Shown: positions 32,367 through 33,549 of the stretch, piece by piece
Layout: the number at the start of each line of letters is the position of its first letter
How positions within the stretch are numbered: the first letter of the stretch is position 1
Assembly: GCA_041940385.1 (NCBI GenBank)
Contig: JBGTSD010000026.1
Span: 1-33,549 of the forward strand
Direction: 5' to 3'
DNA: 33,549 bases
Source: JACVCK01 sp041940385
GTDB taxonomy: Bacteria; Planctomycetota; Phycisphaerae; Phycisphaerales; UBA1924
Position numbers and translations under genes: made by a program
Notes under the pieces: generated by a model
What the model was told of the DNA's origin: nothing
Databases searched by the model: none
The model's input: only the letters and a program-made list of their open reading frames with translations

Positions 32367-33305
32367 ATGACAGCGCCCGCCACCGCGGCCCAATCCGACG
32401 CCTCGTCCGTGGACGCCGCGCTCCGGCGCCTCTCGGCGCACGTCTCCGGCGTCGAGGCGCGCATGGCCGAGCACATCCGGCGCACGCCGATGCCCGCGCG
32501 CCTGCGCGAATCCATCGAGTACAGCGCGCTCGGACCGGGCAAGCGGCTCCGCCCGATGCTCGCCATCCACGCCTGCCGCGCCGTCGGCGGCTCGCCCGAG
32601 AAGGCGTACGACTCCGGCGCCGCCGTCGAGCTCATCCACGCCTTCTCCCTCGTCCACGACGACCTGCCGGCGATGGACAACGACGACCTCCGTCGCGGCC
32701 GCCCGACCAACCACATCGTCTTCGGCGAGACCATGGCCATCCTCGCCGGCGACGCGATGGTGAGTCTTGCCTTCGCGCTGCTCGCGCCCGACGCCGGGCA
32801 CGACGTGGACCCCGCGCTCTCCGGGCTGCTGACCTCCGAGATGGCCTCGGGCACGACCGGCATGATCGCCGGCCAGGTCTACGACACGCTCGGCGGGTTT
32901 CCGGACGGTGTGACGGACCTTGAGCGCCTCGAACTCATTCACCGCCACAAGACCGGCGCACTCATCCGCGCCGCCTGCCGCATGGGCGCCCTCTCGGGCA
33001 TGTGGCCCCGGGTTGACGACTCCAAGCTCGACGCGGTCACCCGCTACGGCGACGCCGTGGGCCTGATGTTCCAGGTGGTGGACGACATCCTCGACGTCGA
33101 GCAGACGGCCGACCGCCTCGGCAAGCGCGCCAATAAGGACGCCGAGGCCGGGAAGGCGACATTCCCGGGCGTGCTCGGCCTCGAGGCCTCGCGCGAGACC
33201 GTCTGCCGGCTCCGAGCCGCGGCGCTCGACGCCATCCGCCCGCTCGGCGACGCCGCCGCCGGACTGCACGATCTGTGCGAACTCATGGCCGTCCGCGACC
33301 GGTAG
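32367..33305 (+). CDS. ispA: Polyprenyl (farnesyl/geranylgeranyl) diphosphate synthase
   Basis: Short-chain isoprenyl diphosphate synthase, 312 aa, condensing IPP with allylic diphosphates. It has the GPGKRLRPML substrate-binding segment, the first aspartate-rich motif DDLPAMDNDDLRRGR (Asp98, Asp99, Asp104), and the second motif QVVDDILD (239-243). The first motif has the four-residue spacing DDxxxxD of bacterial farnesyl-type enzymes. Chain length is most likely C15 or C20; it cannot be set from sequence by eye. HHKTGALI-like and GKRANKDAEAGKATFP segments complete the family pattern. dxs begins 85 bases downstream, so precursor supply and chain elongation are grouped, as in many bacteria. 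Confidence 0.95.
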   Translation: MTAPATAAQSDASSVDAALRRLSAHVSGVEARMAEHIRRTPMPARLRESIEYSALGPGKRLRPMLAIHACRAVGGSPEKAYDSGAAVELIHAFSLVHDDLPAMDNDDLRRGRPTNHIVFGETMAILAGDAMVSLAFALLAPDAGHDVDPALSGLLTSEMASGTTGMIAGQVYDTLGGFPDGVTDLERLELIHRHKTGALIRAACRMGALSGMWPRVDDSKLDAVTRYGDAVGLMFQVVDDILDVEQTADRLGKRANKDAEAGKATFPGVLGLEASRETVCRLRAAALDAIRPLGDAAAGLHDLCELMAVRDR

Positions 33306-33342
33306 AGATTTGCCCTCGCCGGAGCGGGGGAGCCCGATCTAC

Positions 33343-33348
33343 TACAAT
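33343..33348 (+). promoter_or_regulatory. Candidate -10 element of dxs
   Basis: TACAAT (5/6 of consensus) lies 42 nt before the dxs ATG in the 85-base gap after ispA. No clear -35 is present at 17 nt. It suggests dxs may have its own promoter in addition to read-through from ispA. Confidence 0.38.
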
Positions 33349-33390
33349 CCCGGCTCACCAGCACCCCACACAGATCCCGCCCGGAGCAGC

Positions 33391-33549
33391 ATGGGCATAC
33401 TCGAAACGATCCAGAGTCCCGCCGACCTCAAGCGCCTCCCTGTCGAAGACCTCCCCAAGGTCGCGGCGGACGTGCGCAAGGCCATCGTGGAGCAGGTCTC
33501 CCGCTCGGGAGGCCACCTCGCGCCGAACCTCGGCGTCGTCGAACTGACG
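33391..33549 (+). CDS. dxs: 1-deoxy-D-xylulose-5-phosphate synthase, N-terminus only
   Basis: The first 53 codons before the window ends. The protein begins MGILETIQSPADLKRLPVED and reaches SRSGGHLAPNLGVVELT. S-x-x-G-G-H-L-x-x-N-L-G-V-V-E-L-T is the hallmark N-terminal motif of DXS, including the histidine that contacts thiamine diphosphate. DXS joins pyruvate and glyceraldehyde-3-phosphate in the first step of the MEP isoprenoid pathway, feeding the ispA product upstream. GGAG 4 nt before the ATG is close but usable. The rest of the gene, about 570 codons in typical members, lies outside the window. Confidence 0.95.
   Translation, partial: MGILETIQSPADLKRLPVEDLPKVAADVRKAIVEQVSRSGGHLAPNLGVVELT

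Overview
The window is high-GC DNA, almost fully coding, with no mobile element, CRISPR array, rRNA or tRNA that I could find. The gene content points to a planctomycete, most likely a Phycisphaerae-like lineage. The clues are a secreted protein with a PAPG...RRRR C-terminal sorting tail (PEP-CTERM-like), a kelch/Ig protein ending in a CPGDSNGDG dockerin-like element, and a membrane protein opening with paired CxxC zinc ribbons of the kind common in that phylum. This placement is inference from protein style, not from a marker tree.

Layout. 1-2150 (minus): thioredoxin-fold TlpA-like protein followed by a Na+/Ca2+ exchanger cut by the window edge. 2295-4127 (plus): TonB/TolA-like envelope protein, then a secreted PEP-CTERM-like protein, closed by a strong bidirectional terminator. 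4221-7603: ndk (minus), a secreted kelch-Ig-dockerin protein (plus), a lipoprotein hydrolase and a cupin (both minus). 7718-10777 (plus): both subunits of type IIB DNA topoisomerase VI in B-A order, which is the least expected content for a bacterium. 10950-16571 (plus): ANTAR-type response regulator, a 446-base structured non-coding gap, a TolB-like propeller lipoprotein with a histidine-rich tail, a CsgG/LpoB-like lipoprotein, a Xer recombinase, and a CpeT-like plus FKBP fusion. 16581-23668 (minus): purF, a large TPR membrane protein, a FlgN-like protein, a soluble histidine kinase and a sigma-54 response regulator. The last three are tightly packed and look like a flagellar checkpoint cassette. 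23738-33549 (plus): rpsD with its promoter and a hairpin-rich leader, a PpiD-like folding factor, an orphan MacB/FtsX-type permease, two membrane proteins, an RsmB-like rRNA methyltransferase, a PTS EIIA protein, ispA, and the start of dxs.

How the genes connect. Envelope biogenesis is a recurring theme (TlpA, TonB-like, PpiD-like, FKBP, TolB-like, lipoproteins). ispA and dxs together supply isoprenoid precursors. Several genes lack a Shine-Dalgarno sequence and instead have a TANNCT -10-like hexamer 8-12 nt before the ATG, which suggests leaderless transcripts. The observations I would follow first are the bacterial Topo VI pair with its abutting lysine/alanine-rich tails, the candidate rpsD regulatory leader with mutually exclusive pairings, and the structured gap after the ANTAR regulator.
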